64,000 nt of DNA from Mauremys mutica (GCF_020497125.1 NC_059073.1:143415012-143479011); one strand, 5' to 3'. Shown: positions 1 through 13,544, counted from the first letter of the stretch. Notes: generated by a model not told the origin, from the letters alone. Program-made: numbers and translations.

Positions 1-149
1 GCACCACCTCCCTTCGGTCTCTAAAGAGAATCCGTACAAAGATAGATTTGAAATAAGTTAATGGAAACTCAAGCTTCTGTATACAACAGCAGGGCGCGTT
101 TATGAAAGATGCCAGCAATCGCCGAGCCCTTTGACATTAGCTATTCACC

Positions 150-245
150 AACCCCCGTTTTAACAGGCTGAGACGGCACAGAGGTTTAAGCAACTTGCCC
201 AAGGTCATACAGCAGCTGAAAAGGGATTAGATGCTGGATCTCTTT
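150..245 (-). mobile_element. MIR-like SINE fragment
   Basis: GCAACTTGCCCAAGGTCATA and the following AGCAGCTGAAAAG are the antisense of the MIR core. Short and diverged. Confidence 0.55.
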
Positions 246-1569
246 GCTCAGCAACAGGTCAGACACTGTGTATAGCGCAGCAAGTTATTCCACCCCCCGC
301 AGCAGTACCACCCACATTCCTCATCCCTCAGCGCTGAACTAGCCAATCCAAGGGCACCATCTGTTTCTGGCTACAAAGAAAGCACTCCATCGTCAGTGGG
401 CTGATCTAGTGGGGAGGGCCTAGGTACAGGTTTAAAAATAAAATGAGGAAACCATAACCCTACTTATATGTCATTATCCTAATGGGAGGAAACACCTTTA
501 TGAGTCATTAGGTGGCCCGGCTACTCATTACAGCTCCTTCCTCAGTAGCGTGCAAAAAATAGATGGAATGTCACTCCAAACCAGTGTGTACCTAAGCCAG
601 CTGCCCTGGCCTCCCTCTCCCTGCAAATATTGACACAGACCTGGACCAAAAATAGCCGAGTGAGTTCATACAAGGGTCTCACGCCCTGTATGAAATGGCC
701 GCGCTCCCACAGATTTCAGTGGCAGCTGGATCGCAACAAGCTCACTGGCAGTTTGGTTTAGCAACTAGCCCAGTACGTAGTAAGAGGACGAGGATGGTTG
801 TTCTAACACACCCCAGGGCTGTCATGTGCGTTAGAGACAGAAAGGCACAGCCTGTCTGTGGAGCGGAGGAAAAACAAAGGGAACAGCAAGAAGAGTGTGC
901 TGCTATTCAGTTTCACTCCCAGGCAACAACCGGCATGAGTCGAGACCTGTGGACTCTCATGGGACTCTGTGCAGGCAGGTCCTTTTGCTCATGTTGAGTT
1001 CTATTAAATGGAAGCAATGGAATGGTGCGTCGGCACCGGGGTCCACCCGTATGGATCAGACTGCAGGATGCGGACTAGAATCAACTGGGATTTTTAATGA
1101 AACAGTTTTTCCATCAAAATTGTCAATGCATCAAAATAGAAATATTCCAGGGGAAAGGGTTGGTTTCAGTTAAACCTTTGCTGGGAAGGGTTCTCAGAAT
1201 GAGATTTCTGGTCAAAACCGCAGAAAGACACCTACCCCATAATAGCCACTAGACTGGGGATTAGGGCACTCACTGGGGACATGGGGGACCCAAGTTTGAG
1301 TCCATGCATCTCCCTCATCCCAGGCAAATGCTCTAACTGGCTATGTGCTATTCTGGTACATCTATCTCAAAAATTTCAAAAGATCTGTTTCTTCCTAACG
1401 CAGAACAGGATTTTTTACAAAAAATCTCAACAGTTAGCACAAGGATGGGAAAATCGTTTCCCACCCATGCTAATCCAGGAACCAGTACACTTCAAAATGG
1501 AGGGATAGGTACAATTGACTCTTGGGGGCATTATAAAAAGGAGTCCAGATAGGGCTGGGGATGTAGAAG

Positions 1570-2095
1570 AGATGAGAAAACTTCTTTGTTTTATGGATCA
1601 AGGTGAGAAGGAATTACTGGGAGAATCTAATCTGTAGTCACCTAAGGGAACTTCTCCTCTCCCTTTCTCATAACACGAAAACAAGTGGACTGCTAATGAA
1701 ATTAAGGAGGTCGCAAATTTGAAACTGATAAATGGCAACTTTCTCACACAATGTGTCATTAGACTGTGGAACTCATTGCCACAGGAAATAGACAAGGCCA
1801 AGAATTCAGCAAGATTAAAAAAAGATTGGACCCTTAGAAGGATAATATGAATATTCAAAGTTATATAACAGTTAGTGCTAACACATTTTGAAAGGATATT
1901 AAATCTCAGACTTCAGGGCTTAAACCAATTTCTGCCTATCTGAGATATGGATGAGACCTACTGTGAGATAGAGATTATCCTATGTTTATGCACAGTCGGA
2001 GTCTTGCACTGAAATATCTGGTGCCAGCCACTGCGTCAGGGATATGACTCGGGACAAGATGGACCTTGGGTCCGATCCTGTCTGGCAATCCATAT
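1570..2095 (+). mobile_element. CR1-type LINE remnant (older subfamily)
   Basis: The + strand reads the ORF2 C-terminal pattern VIRLWNSLPQEIDKAKNSAR. About 250 bp later comes the CR1 3' region with GGTGCCAGCCACTG and CTGTCTGGCAATCCATATTCT, comparable to 10405-10613. Diverged. Confidence 0.65.
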
Positions 2096-2285
2096 TCTGA
2101 CCTCCTACATAATACAGGCCATAGAGTTTCACACAGGGTGATTCCTGCATTGACCTTATTAGCTTGTAGTTGAACAGAAAGACCCCCAAGATTTATGTAA
2201 AGACTCCAAATGGTGGAGAATCCACCATATCCCTTGTTAAGCTGTTCCCAGGGTTAGCTGCCCTCACCCTTATACTTTGCCACAC
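2090..2285 (-). mobile_element. CR1-type LINE fragment
   Basis: Carries CTCCTACATAATACAGGCCA, GGAGAATCCACCA and GTTAGCTGCCCTCAC, the same word order as the copy at 8030-8290. Confidence 0.6.
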
Positions 2286-2639
2286 TGTGTCTGGACCTGT
2301 ACAAACTTTTAAACCAAGACAATAACTACAAAGCTAGTGCCACCAAACCAGAAATACGTGTAATGGGTATACATTTTCTGGTAATTGATTGGATCTTTTA
2401 AGGAGATAAGTCTGTGACTAAAGATGTTAAATCATTCCTGAAGATTTAATTTCTTTATGATTTAGACAAAGACACATGAGAACTTGGAATTTAGAGAAGT
2501 ACAACTGTCCTGCATGGCAAATACACTGTGTCGAAAACGTAGCTTATCCCAAACAAGAGCACAGTACTTCCCTAGGTACTTAGCAGACCCACATCCCTGT
2601 AATAGCTGAGCAGCTCAATATTTTAACATCACAACATTA

Positions 2640-2775
2640 GCGGTGTATGTATTATACCCATTTTACAGCTGGAGAACCGAGGCAGAAAGGGGACACTACT
2701 TGCCCAAGGCCACATCAAGAGTCTGCGGCAGAGCTTGGAATTTAACCTGGATCTCCAGTCCAGCTCCTTACCCAT
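2640..2775 (-). mobile_element. MIR-like SINE
   Basis: CCCATTTTACAGCTGGAGAA, TTGCCCAAGGCCACA and GGCAGAGCTTGGAATTTAACC follow the antisense MIR core in order. Confidence 0.7.
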
Positions 2776-3194
2776 CCTTCCAACCTATATGGCAGCTCCA
2801 CCAATGAACCACAGCAGTCACTAGGGATAGTTACTGACCAGACATGGAGGAATGTCAGTGGCTGCTCTTATAACCCAAGATGACACCAAATAGCTCAGTC
2901 ACACGCGCCACACCTTCCAAGGGCTGCACAAACAGGCATTGCAACATCATTGTGACACAAATCCAGTTTCTCAAGAAGAACTGCCTCTATCCATTCCCCC
3001 TTTCACAGTCACCGCATGACATCTTTGGACAGGAAGCTCCTGATCTCATGGGTTTAGAAGTCTGCTGTGTGGAGAATCCACGTAGTCGAACTGCATGCCT
3101 AACCCAGAACAGATGGGGGAGGGGGCAGGAAGCATAATATAAACATGTGACTTTCCTTCTTGGTGCATCTCCAGCTACTATTCCAAACAGGGGG

Positions 3195-3590
3195 AGGAAT
3201 CATAGAATATCAGGATTGGAAGAGACCTCAGGAAGTCATCTAGTCCAACCCCCTGCTAAAAGCAGGACCTACCCTAACTAAATCATCCCAGCCAGGGCTT
3301 TGTTAAGCCTGACCTTAAAAACCTCTAAGGATAGAGATTCCACCACCTCCCTAGGGAACCCATTCCAGTGCTTCATCACTCTCCTAGTGAAATACTTTTT
3401 CCTAATATCCAACCTAGACCTCCCCCACTGCAACTTGAGACCATTGCTCTTTGTTCTGTCATCTGCCACCACTGAGAACAGCCAATCTCCATCCTCTTTG
3501 GATCCCCCTCGTCAACTAGTTGAAGGCTGCTATCAAATCCCCCCTCACTCTTCTCTTCTGCAGAAGAAGGGCCCTTCCAAATGACCTGCT
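3195..3590 (-). mobile_element. CR1 LINE, 5'-truncated 3' end
   Basis: The + strand opens with the reverse complement of the CR1 3' end (ATCATAGAATATCAGGATTG). The minus strand encodes the C-terminus of CR1 ORF2: [33 protein letters not shown], then FKVRLNKALAGMI. Only the last few hundred bases of the element remain. Confidence 0.9.
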
Positions 3591-6500
3591 CTCCCTGCAG
3601 GTTGGGGTATTTATATAGAGATTTGGCAGAATATACTATGGTCTACCAGCCACCTAAGATGTTTTCTCCCTTAGAAGCAGTGATGTGTCTTCCCTGACCC
3701 CCAGGACTCTGATCTCCAAAAGCCTTCAGTGGAGCTATGCCAGATTGGACCAGCTGAGGTTCTGGCCTATGCTAATTGTCAAACAAGTTAGTGTTGCTGC
3801 TGCCATTTGAACCAGTTGAGGATCAGGCCCACTACTGACCCCAGCTAAGAATTTGGCCCTCTCTATTCAGTTGCTTGAACTGGCTTGGATTCCAGGAGGA
3901 CACAGGTGGTGGCGGATCATCAACTGTTCTCCTCTTTGCCGTCTTGCTGTGCTACAGTCTCAAGAAGGGGACCGTACGTGGAAGTGCTTCCATCGCGGAA
4001 TGTTAGGACCAGATCTCCCTGCACCCCACATTTTCATTTGCTTGTTTTCATCCCACAGTTACACAGCCCCTCGAATCATCCAGCTCACTCCAAGTTTAAT
4101 TGCCTCTTGCCCCTGACTTTAATGGAGTTTCTCTTCCTGAACTTGTGTAAATCTGGAGGATCAGGCGTTTCTCCTTCATGAGTTGTCAGTGCCCAGCAGC
4201 CTGACCCCTTGCTACATGGTTCACCTGTTGATCCAGGCACTAAGCATTTCTCACTCCTTCTCCCCATGTATACTAAGATCTGGGGTGCTTAGATCCAAAG
4301 CGGGTGGGGAAGTTTGCTTTAGGCCAGTTTCATTTTTTATTGTCCTCAGCAAAAACCAGCTGGAAAGGAGGAAAATGACCCCAGCTTTACTGTCAGTGTG
4401 TTGGCAAGAAAGGAACACAATCAGAGGAGTAGTAAGCAGGCACTCTGCTCTGTGAACCAAATGCCCCACCTCTGGACTTTGAGACTGCCTGTCCATTCCC
4501 AGAGCAACCGCAGGCGTCACTTTCCAACATCAGTACCCACCCACTGCAGAGAAAAGGGACCAGCAAGTGAAACTGATTTACTGTCCCACGCAGCCAGAGG
4601 TAAAAGATGGAAGGGCAGTGACCCAGGAGATAACAAGGGGTGGAGATCACACTAGGTGGAATGCAGTACCTGGCACGCACAAAGAGATTTCCCGTATCTC
4701 AGATGTTTGCAAGCACCGGCTGGCGAATGGCAGAGAGAAGCAGCTGCCGCAATGTGAAGTTACCCAAATCCCAACCCCTAAAACTACTCAACATGAAACT
4801 GGACAAAGCACTCGATACCTATAGGTAATAGTCCTGCAATGACCAGAGCTTCAATAACCTTAGAAGCCCATCCTTCATTTCCAGAAGGGTTTCGTTTCTT
4901 GGATACATTTTTGGAATGTTGGGTTGAGGCTTAATGGAAGGTCCCAGTGCTAGTGGACAATCTTTTTGCTGGGATATGGAGCCTGATGGCAATCTGCTTT
5001 ATCATTAGCCGCAGGGAGGTTTCCCTGTAGGTTATTTAGCTGGAATGGACAGATGGACGGCAGTCGATGATATTATCTATGCATGCATTCCTGGCTACAG
5101 GTGTATCCTCCGGCCAGTGGGTCTCCAAAATACTCTAATATTCTACAGTAACTGCCTGAGACACCCACTCAAAATAGCCAAAGCACTTTGGTCCAGTGAA
5201 CAGGGCACTGAAATGGGCAGCAGGAGGCCTGGGTCCTATTCCCAGTTTTGTCCCATGGGCAAGTCACCTCCCGTGCCTCAGTTTCCCCCTCTGTAGCAAG
5301 AGGGAGCGTTGGCTTGTTTGTAGGATGACATATATTTTTCAAATATTAACAGAGTGACAAGAAATACTGTGAATCCTATCAACTGCAGAGCTCTGGGACA
5401 TCATCATGTGACTTGAAAACAACAGGATCAAGGGCATTAGGGGGCCCATCAGTCATCTGGGTGGGTTTTATCATCAGTATGAACTCATTGCAAATAGCTA
5501 CCAGTCTTTGGGGCAGGAAATGAGACACGGGTGAGCTAGTTACATGCACGTATCTGCCCACTGTTCTGATGTAACTGGGGAGATTTCCCTAGTTTTGCTA
5601 GAGAGGAATCTGATTGTTCTGCATCAGCTTGAAGTCAGTTGCTCATTCTCTGCAGCAGCAGCCTGAGAGAGAGGCAAGATTGCCATGAAGGATACCTTTA
5701 GAAGATGCTCTTTCAGGTCCCAAAATATAGAATTCTAGTTGGAAGAAGGCACGGTTCAATGGTTGCATAAACTCATTGCTTTCAGTTGGGTGGATCTGGC
5801 TGATGAATTGGATCTCATTATGACAATTTCCATGTCCTGGGGTAAGACTGAAATATTCACCCAAGAACAGAGAAACTGCCATATTTTCCTTACGCAGGGG
5901 ATAGTTGCAAGGTCTTTATAGGCTTTCCATTTAGATGAGAAACGTCTCTATTTTTCTTAAATTCACAGCAAGATTAAGAATTAGGTGCATCCAACACAGG
6001 ACATTGTCGCAGGCTTTTTCTGACAATTCAACCCCATGCTGCATCTTGATTTGCAAGAGCACTGTAAGTAGAGCCAGAGGTCATTTTCATTTTTTGACAA
6101 AGTTCTCCTCAAAAAAAGTACATAGGAGAGCCGTAGATTTGAAGTTGGAGCTTTTGTGAAATTGTGGTAGAAGTGAGCAAAATGTTCTGGTTTTGTTTTA
6201 CCAAAAACTGGGCTTATTGGTCTGCAGATAGCGTCCACTTCAGAAAAAAGTTTTGCTGAGCGTCACAAAAAATGAAACGGGGCCTGTTTCAAGATCTAGG
6301 AAATGAAAATGCTGAAAATCTATTTTCTAAAACAGATCAAAAAATTGAAGACCATTTTTATATATACATTATACACATATGTAGAAAAATAACATACATA
6401 GGGGCACACAAACACAAGGATCTCTAAGAGAACGCAAGATTTGTTTCCTTCTCCGTTAAGGGCAATCAAGGTGACATGCTTTATACCACATTTCCCCTTG

Positions 6501-7784
6501 TGTTTTCCTGTAACCAGGGGAGACTACGGCTTATATGATAACAGGCAGCAGCTGATTCACCGCTGATTAGCCAATATTTCATTCCTCTCTGTAGGCACGT
6601 CTGTCACATACCAGACAGCTGTGGGGAGAATACCTTGCGATAAGCTGGAGGCCAGACTCCTGGCCTCAGTCTGGCGCTTAAAAAAGAAACCTGAGTGGGT
6701 AAGCTTAAGTTTCATTCTGAGTTTGTCCAAGGTAACTCAGCCCAACAGACCACACCCTGTGGACGGTAGTTAAAGTACCACCGGCAGGAACCAGTTTGGT
6801 TAGCAGGAGTTGTGGTGTCGTTATCTGCATCAAAAGCCATTAATGTTTGTTTTTAAAAAATCTTGCGGTGCCATATATGGTTAGTACCCCTCAAGCAGGG
6901 ACATTGGAAGGACAGCAAAAGTGTGGGGTAGGGGGAAGGATCCCAAACTGGTCAAATTGGAGTGGTGTTGTGAAGCTGTGTGCCAGGTTACTACACCAGG
7001 CACTCAAATTTGACCCAGCTGCCCCCATCATCTCATTACACCACCCAGTGCCCTTGGCCCCCCCTCCTCCCACCTCGTTGCACCCGCCAAGTTCAAGTTC
7101 TCACAAGTGGGGGGCACAGCCCCCCCATTTAAACAGCGAGGAGGCAAAGACTCTTGGACACCCACCCCCCCAATCTCTGGCAACCACACTCTGAGGCAAG
7201 TCTGTGGTCTTAGTTCAGTCCCATGTCACTGCCCCAGCTGCAGAAAGCAGAATAGGCCATGGAGACTGAACCACCATCTTGCTTGGGCTCATGGCCCCTG
7301 CAGGGAGAGCGTGAGGCGCATCTGGGTTACGTTGCTGACGCACCGTGCCCCCCACCTGCTCTCGCCACGGCCACCAGCGCAGACAGGGTGTAATACCCCA
7401 TCCTGGCGACTGCGAAGGTCTCTTCCAGCGCAGAGCGGGGATATGGGTCTACACAGAGCGTGTAGAATGTTCTCTAGCTTTCTCAGCCCTGTGTCAGTCG
7501 GCTGTTTGCTCCCAGCCTTCCTCCTCCCTCCAGCCCGCTCCGTCTCTTCACCTCAGCTTCGCTCCACACCTGCCGCTGCCTCCCTCCCTCCTTCCCTTCC
7601 CACCTCGCTGATCCCCGCCTAAGGAAACCCACCCCAAACCAAACTGACCCTGCGATCAAAATTGTGGACGTCACGTACCACGCCATTGCCGCCATCACCC
7701 TGTCACTCTGCCCCCACCTTGTGTCCGCCTTTTTAGACAATACCGTCTGTTTCCTTACACTCTCTGGATCCATCTGTTGTCTCT
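3591..7784. other. Intergenic, no gene recognised
   Basis: Apart from the MIR-like SINE at 5190-5345, I see no coding domain, RNA gene or clear repeat. The stretch 6345-6420 is AT-rich (TATATATACATTATACACAT). 7030-7640 is C-rich and gives spurious open frames. Confidence 0.6.
5190..5345 (+). mobile_element. MIR-like SINE
   Basis: Sense order: AGGAGGCCTGGGTCCTATTC (tRNA-like B-box region), GGGCAAGTCACCTCC and TGCCTCAGTTTCCCCCTCTG. Confidence 0.7.
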
Positions 7785-7915
7785 TGTCTGACACCAAGAT
7801 TGTCAGCTCGGTGGGGCACGATCGTCTTTTTGTCCTGTGTTTGTACAGCACCTAGTGCGATAGGGTGATGGGCCGTGACTGGGGCTCCTAGGTGCGATGG
7901 TCAAGCAATTAAATA
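7785..7915 (+). mobile_element. L2/MIR-type 3' tail fragment
   Basis: TGTTTGTACAGCACCTAGTG after a GGTGGGGCACGATCGTCTTT block, then GACTGGGGCTCCTAGGTGC. The same order occurs at 58850-58955 and, reversed, at 13545-13615 and 15580-15665. Confidence 0.5.
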
Positions 7916-8029
7916 ATGATTTTCCAAACAGAAGGTGAAGGTTAGCTCAGTCATAAAGCACTTGGAGACACTCTAATGGACAGTCTGCCTCCCACACCGT
8001 AAACACAGTGCCCTATAGGTGTACAGATT

Positions 8030-8290
8030 CACAGGCCAGAAGGGACCACTGTGATAATCTAGTCTCGTCTGACCTCTTGCATAACACAGGCCATACAACT
8101 TCCCCCAAACAATCCCTGTTTTAGCTAGGGCAGATCTTGCAGAAAAACATTCAGTTTTGATTTAAAAATTGCCTGTGAGGGAGAATCCACCACAACCTTT
8201 GGTAAGTAGTTCCACTGGTTAGCTACCCTCACTGTTAAAAAAATTATGCTTTATTTCCTATCCGACTTCGTCTAGCTTCAACTATCATTG
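8030..8290 (-). mobile_element. CR1-type LINE fragment
   Basis: Reverse-complement copy of a CR1 3' region: TAATCTAGTCTCGTCTGACC, CATAACACAGGCCATA, GGGAGAATCCACCACAACC, then GTTAGCTACCCTCACTGTTA. It shares its plan with 2090-2285 and 14385-14480. Confidence 0.7.
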
Positions 8291-9270
8291 GTGCCGAAAG
8301 AAACCTGACTGCAGCTGTTAGCAATGTAGGGCCCATGACCCACAGGGGAACAATTCCAGTTCTACCCCAGAAAGCGCAGCATACACACAAGAGCCAGCTC
8401 CTGACAATGATGGTTTGTCTGGACAATGCCCCTGATTTTGGGACGAGGACTGTGGGAGAGCTCATTCTGCAGAGTCAAGACTTTCTGAGACATACATTCC
8501 CCCATTTAGCGATCCCCGGTGCTACTAGTTGGCCACGTCTCTAAATACACCAGAGGCTGCACAAGTGCCCAAATGGGCTATGGATACAAACACCCGATCA
8601 CCACTCTACCCCTACTCTGTCACTTTGTGCAGCCTGGCTTTGTTTGCATTCACTGACCACACCCTGGCCTCCAGCGGTGCCAGCCGGTTTTGGCCACTTT
8701 AGAAATTATACCCTCTTCTAAAGGTCATTTATATACACAGCCGGCTCAAGCCTTCCCAGTCGTGTCTTGCGGCATTTTACATGCTACCTGTCTCCACCCT
8801 CTGCTTCCTGGCTCCACTCCCTAAGTCTGTTTTTAAGTCCACTTAAAGGTTCCTCCTTATGCTATGTTTCCTGACCTTGGAAGTGAGCATTATGCACAGG
8901 GCTGTGTTATTCAAGGGGCCTCAGCTCTGCTTTTCTGTTTACACTGGCAGATTTGTCTAAACAGCCCTCAGCAGGTGCAACCCCCCAAATCTGGGAGCAC
9001 AAGTGGTGCAGGCGCACACGCAAATTGGGTCATTTGATATTTAAGTACTTGATCCACTGAAGCGTTTGGCCCCCAAGCCACATTCCAGGTGTAAGAGCAG
9101 AAACCACTGGGCAGAGTTGGACTCAAGTGTCCACTTGTGTGGGCGAAAGAACATTGCAAGCCAGAGCGAATGCGAGATGCATGTACAGAGCTTTGAGAGC
9201 GTAGCTTCTAACTCCAGCTCTGGGGAGATTATCCCGAGGCGGGTTGTAGGGCAGGCGTTCCGCATTGGGT

Positions 9271-9369
9271 TGGGATTCTCGAGAGAGCTAAGGGAGTTAG
9301 GCACCCAGCTCTCATTGACTTTCAATTGGATTTGGGCACCTAATCCCCTTAAGACCATTTGAAAATCCC
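9271..9369. repeat. Palindromic (hairpin) element
   Basis: The left arm starts TGGGATTCTC and contains AAGGGAGTTAGGCACCCA. The right arm ends TTTGAAAATCCCA, and its complement follows the left arm in order. About 99 bp overall with a short loop. Confidence 0.6.
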
Positions 9370-10102
9370 AGTTGTAAGTACCTGGGGCCCAAGGCTCCAA
9401 GATAAAGCAGGAGTGACTCCAATTTCTTTCAGTGGAGCTCAACCAGTGTAGAACCACAATAAGCAACAGGAGACTCCAGGCCCCAGAAGTTTGCCTGACC
9501 CCTGCTAGAGGCAGCGCGGCAAGACAATTCAAGTAGCCAGCTAAAGAGCAAGTGACGTGCCACATGGGCTCGTGGACGCTCGGCGTGGTTATTGTGGTTT
9601 TGCAAGAGAGCAAGGCATGTGCTTCCAGTCTGGAGGATTTATTCCAGGTTAAGGAGAAATACGAATCTCCCATCGAGAAGCAGAAGACAGCAAATTACCC
9701 CCTTCAACAGCTACCCTCAACCAGTTCCCAGCACTGCTCATGCCAGTGCTGCATCAACACGAGCATCAGAAAGTTCATGAGTGCCAGCTGCAGGAGTGGA
9801 AGCCACTCATTACACTCCTGTACGGAGTTCCACTCCACAGGCTTTCCATGACTGCCAACACACGGGGTGTCATGGGGCATGCCCTAGGAAAGCTGTCAAT
9901 ACATGTGGGTGCTTAATGCTGGGCCTAGTAAAGGCTCCTAGACACCGCGGATTATGCAAGTTAGCCCTGCTCTGAGCAGGGACAGAGCATGTGAGGAAGC
10001 CATTCATGAAGCTCTGCTCTCAGTATCAATGTGCACCTGTATCCCACCTGCTTTTTTAATAGGCAGGTTACTGTCCTCACTTATATCAGGGTAACGCCAG
10101 TG

Positions 10103-10178
10103 GGCCAGATCCTCAGCTGGTGTAGCTCAGCATAGCTCTATCGGCATGAATTGATTTACACTAGCTGAGGAGAATTTG
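10103..10178. repeat. Palindromic (hairpin) element
   Basis: Left arm GGCCAGATCCTCAGCTGGTG, right arm ACACTAGCTGAGGAGAATTT. The two are imperfect inverted copies about 30 bp apart. Confidence 0.6.
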
Positions 10179-10404
10179 CTCCTAAATACCTTGTCTCCAC
10201 ACCTGCTCCAAGTCTGTTTTTCCTGGGAACTAAGAATTTCCCATTCTGCAGTGAAAGGGGCCGGTTTCAATGAGGTGTTAATATTTTCCTTCTGGTGTGT
10301 ACAGGTAACTACTCAGAAAAGCTGTCCCAAGCTTTGGTGCTTTCATAATCCCTTTCCCATGTTAAAATGCAGGGGATATTTTCTATTGTTGCTGGAGGAT
10401 AGGT

Positions 10405-10613
10405 CCATCAATGGCTATTAGCCAGGATGGGCAGGGATGGTGTCCCTAGCCTCTGTTTGCCTGAAGTAGGGAATGAGCGACAGGGGTTGGATCACTTGAT
10501 GATTCCCTGTTCTGTTCGTTCCCTCTGGGGCACCTGGCACTGGCCACTGTCGGCAGACAGGATACTGGGCTCGATGGACCTTTGGTCTGACCCAGTATGG
10601 CCGTTCTTATGTA
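10405..10613 (+). mobile_element. CR1 LINE 3' end
   Basis: Begins AGGTCCATCAATGGCTATTA and ends GACCCAGTATGGCCGTTCTT, the same subfamily as the minus-strand copies at 14592-15455 and 36675-37766. Confidence 0.85.
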
Positions 10614-11622
10614 GTTTTCTAAGTCAGCAATTATGTTTTGGGAGCATGTACTGGGCTGGCATTAAAAATAGAAAAGAGAGAGGCAGCCTGTGTCTATTTT
10701 CACCAGCGGAAAAACAAAATGCCAGACTGGCCATCACATGACAAGAAGAAGGGGCATCATGTGACCAGAAGGATCACGTAGCACCTATGGATCACCATAG
10801 GCCCATGCTCCCATGTAGCAACCAGATCAAAAACTCATTCTGTTCAATCCACATTTCCCCATCGCCCCACTCCCAGTTGGAACAGAGAGAAATGTGGGTT
10901 GAAACAGATGTTTTTGTCCTTCTCAGTGTCTTGGAGCCACTGTTTTGTTAGTACTCTCTGGCTGTCACCAGTGCTTTGGAAGAGAAGTGGGTACAAAAGA
11001 TGATGAGCAGCATACGGGAGCTACTAGAGCTGGATGGAAAAGTTCAGAGGAAACATTATGTAGCGACTGTTTGATGTTTCTGATGTTCCGGTGGAACACA
11101 GGCAGGGGCTTTTGGAGCTCACCCACCAGCCAACCTACCCCCAGGGCTTCCAGGTTCCACAGATCCAAGGCAATCCCACCGTGAGCCTACCAAAGAATGC
11201 AGCCGAATGCAGGTGAAGTTGAGCTTTATGAAACTCTGTGTGCTGCTCTGTCCATGTGGCTGAGTTGCTTCCAGCCTAACTCCGCCTGCTGCCTTCCACT
11301 GAAGACTGCCCCTGGGCTCCATTCCCTTTCAGAGAATTTCAGCATCTGGGGTTTTCCAAGTGTGGCCTGAAAACTCACTCGGACTGAAAAAACAAACAAG
11401 AAAGTCCTCTGCAAACTAGAATTCCTTTTGACACCCAGCTCCACTAGTTACCCATGATGTGCTAGCTGCTTTCCAGATATTGGAGAAGTGATGACCCCTG
11501 CCCCAGGGAGCTCACAGCCTCAGGACAGGCAGACAACTAGACAGAAACTGGGGGACAGGGAACGGCTAGGAATATTTATTTAATCCCTAACATAATTCAC
11601 TCCTCAACTGGTGGACCCAGTG

Positions 11623-12132
11623 GAATCATAGACTCACAGAATATCAGGATTGGAAGAGACCTCAGTCATCTAGTCCAACCCCCTGCTCAAAGCACGACCA
11701 ACACCCACTAAATCATCCCAGCCAGGGCTTTGTCAAGCCTGACCTTAAAAACTCTAAGGATGGAGATTCCACCACCTCCCTAGGTAACCCATTCCAGTGC
11801 TTCACCACCCTCCTAGTGAAATAGTGTTTCCTAATATCCAACCTAGACCTTCCCCACTGCAACTTGAGACCATTGCAACTTATTCTGTCATCTGCCACCA
11901 CTGAGAACAGCCGAGCTCCATCCTCTTTGGAACCCACCTTCAGGTAGTTGAAGGCTGCTATCAAATTCCACCTCACTCTTCTCTTCTGCAGACTAAATAA
12001 CCCCAGTTCCCTCAGGCTCTCCTCGTAAGTCATGTGCCCCAGCCCCCTAATCATTTTTGTTGCCCTCCGCTGGACTCTCTCCAATTTGTCCACATCCCTT
12101 AGCAAGGAGCTAGTCCAGTCTAAGCAGCACAG
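11623..12132 (-). mobile_element. CR1 LINE, 5'-truncated, ORF2 C-terminus
   Basis: Same subfamily as the copies near 3.2 kb and 14 kb. The minus strand has a long open stretch with [35 protein letters not shown] and HWNGLPREVVES. The end of the frame is shifted. Unusually little decay for a dead copy suggests a fairly young insertion. Confidence 0.9.
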
Positions 12133-12358
12133 TGAAAGTGGTTTTTTAAAGGAGGAAATTAAAAAACGGGGCTGTAACGGGAGGATTTTTCCTGAAAAAA
12201 AAATCCCGTTTGAGATTTTCCAGTTAGGAAAACGCTTTTCCTGCAGGCACATTTGAGACATTAAATGTGGAACAGGCTAGTTTTCCTTGCTGACCGGTTT
12301 CCAGTGGGAAGCCAGAACCTACACGTGGAAAATGTTATTTTCGGAGAGGAAATTAACA

Positions 12359-12616
12359 CTTGGGCATGTCTACACTGCAGTCTGAGGTGTGACTGCAACC
12401 TGAGGCGGGGGTATGCACTAGCATGGTGGTAGACGTGGCAGAATCGGTTTCAGCATGGGCCGTAGGAGCCCACCTGGAAGCAATTACTTGCATTGCTCTC
12501 CTTGCAGACGCTGAAGCCCACCATACCCGTGCTAGCCCAGGTAAAGCTAGCGCAGGTACCGGGTCTGTCTCCCAAGCTGCAAACACCCTCCCGGATTGCA
12601 GTATAGACAAGACAAG
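12359..12616. mobile_element. TIR-bearing non-autonomous DNA element
   Basis: Termini CTTGGGCATGTCTACACTGCA and the complement of CTTGTCTTGTCTATACTGCA (ending at 12616) form inverted repeats. The interior contains GCTAGCCCAGGTAAAGCTAGC. A similar terminus occurs at 38394. No transposase and no clean target duplication. Confidence 0.6.
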
Positions 12617-12689
12617 AATTCCACTGGCTTCAATGGGATTCTTGCCTGAGTCATGACTTCAGGGTCAGCCCTGGAGATTTTGAGAGCTC

Positions 12690-13040
12690 TTGGGGCTGTG
12701 TGCACTGCACACTAAGCCTGGGCTCTGATTCAGATTGGAGCCCAAGACCCGCTTCCGTTCACACACAAACCAGTCTGACTCAGGTCAGCAAGCACTCGGG
12801 ACCCAGGTCCTAGGAGCCTGCGAAGCAGGTGGGTTAGAACCATAGTCCCATTGGGGCTCAGGTACACACCCTATCGTTTTGCAGTGTGGACGCAGCTCAA
12901 GCTGCAGACCCAAGTCGTAGTGCGGTCAGCTGTGAGACCCGGATCCAGCAATTGTAAGCCCAAGTTTACAAACCAGCATGGCTGGCCCAATGTGGGCTTG
13001 GAAACACCGAGCCAGCAAGCCTGGGTCTCACAGATCTGAA
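12690..13040. mobile_element. Probable DNA-element remnant
   Basis: Words GTGTGCACTGCACACTAAGC, GCAGTGTGGACGCAGCTCAAG and GCCTGGGTCTCACAGATCTG look like termini and interior of a second TIR family of the kind at 12359-12616. Boundaries are uncertain. Confidence 0.35.
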
Positions 13041-13544
13041 TGTTCATCACAGCATGTGCTCCCGAAGCAGCCCATAAACATTCAGGGTTTTTTTTTTTTT
13101 TTTAAATCTGTGTACAAATAACCGAGCAGCAATTGGCACCATTTCCTTCTGCGCTTGCCAAGCTCTGGCGTTCCCCCACCCACTCACAGTCCCAGTGGAA
13201 AACGGGTTGCCTGCCAGCTTGAAAGAGAAGTGGGCATGTGTTCAAATCTAGCTCCTTGTGGCGAAAACAACCAGAGGGAAGCCCCTGTCAGCACAAGGAA
13301 GTGTGATTTATTGAGAGATCAGGTTGCGAGAGCTGATCTGCTTGCAGATTAGATGCCAGGAGATGGTGTGCACTAGAGGGATGACTCAGAGACAAAGCAC
13401 TCTGCTAGGTTTGTTGGTAAATAACAGAGAGAGACTTGAGCCAATGTTTGGAGCCAGATTTGAACCTTTACCAGCAACCAGCTCAGGGGAGGGGAATTTG
13501 GTTCTTATTAATTATGGGTATTTCAGTAGCACATTGGAACGCCA

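Noticed and set aside
11713..12261. 182-codon minus-strand frame as a cellular gene
   Set aside because: It is the C-terminus of CR1 ORF2 in a truncated LINE.
13088..13103. Poly-T run as the tail of a processed pseudogene (also near 28109 and 30279)
   Set aside because: No coding-like sequence is attached to any of the three runs, and no flanking duplications were seen.
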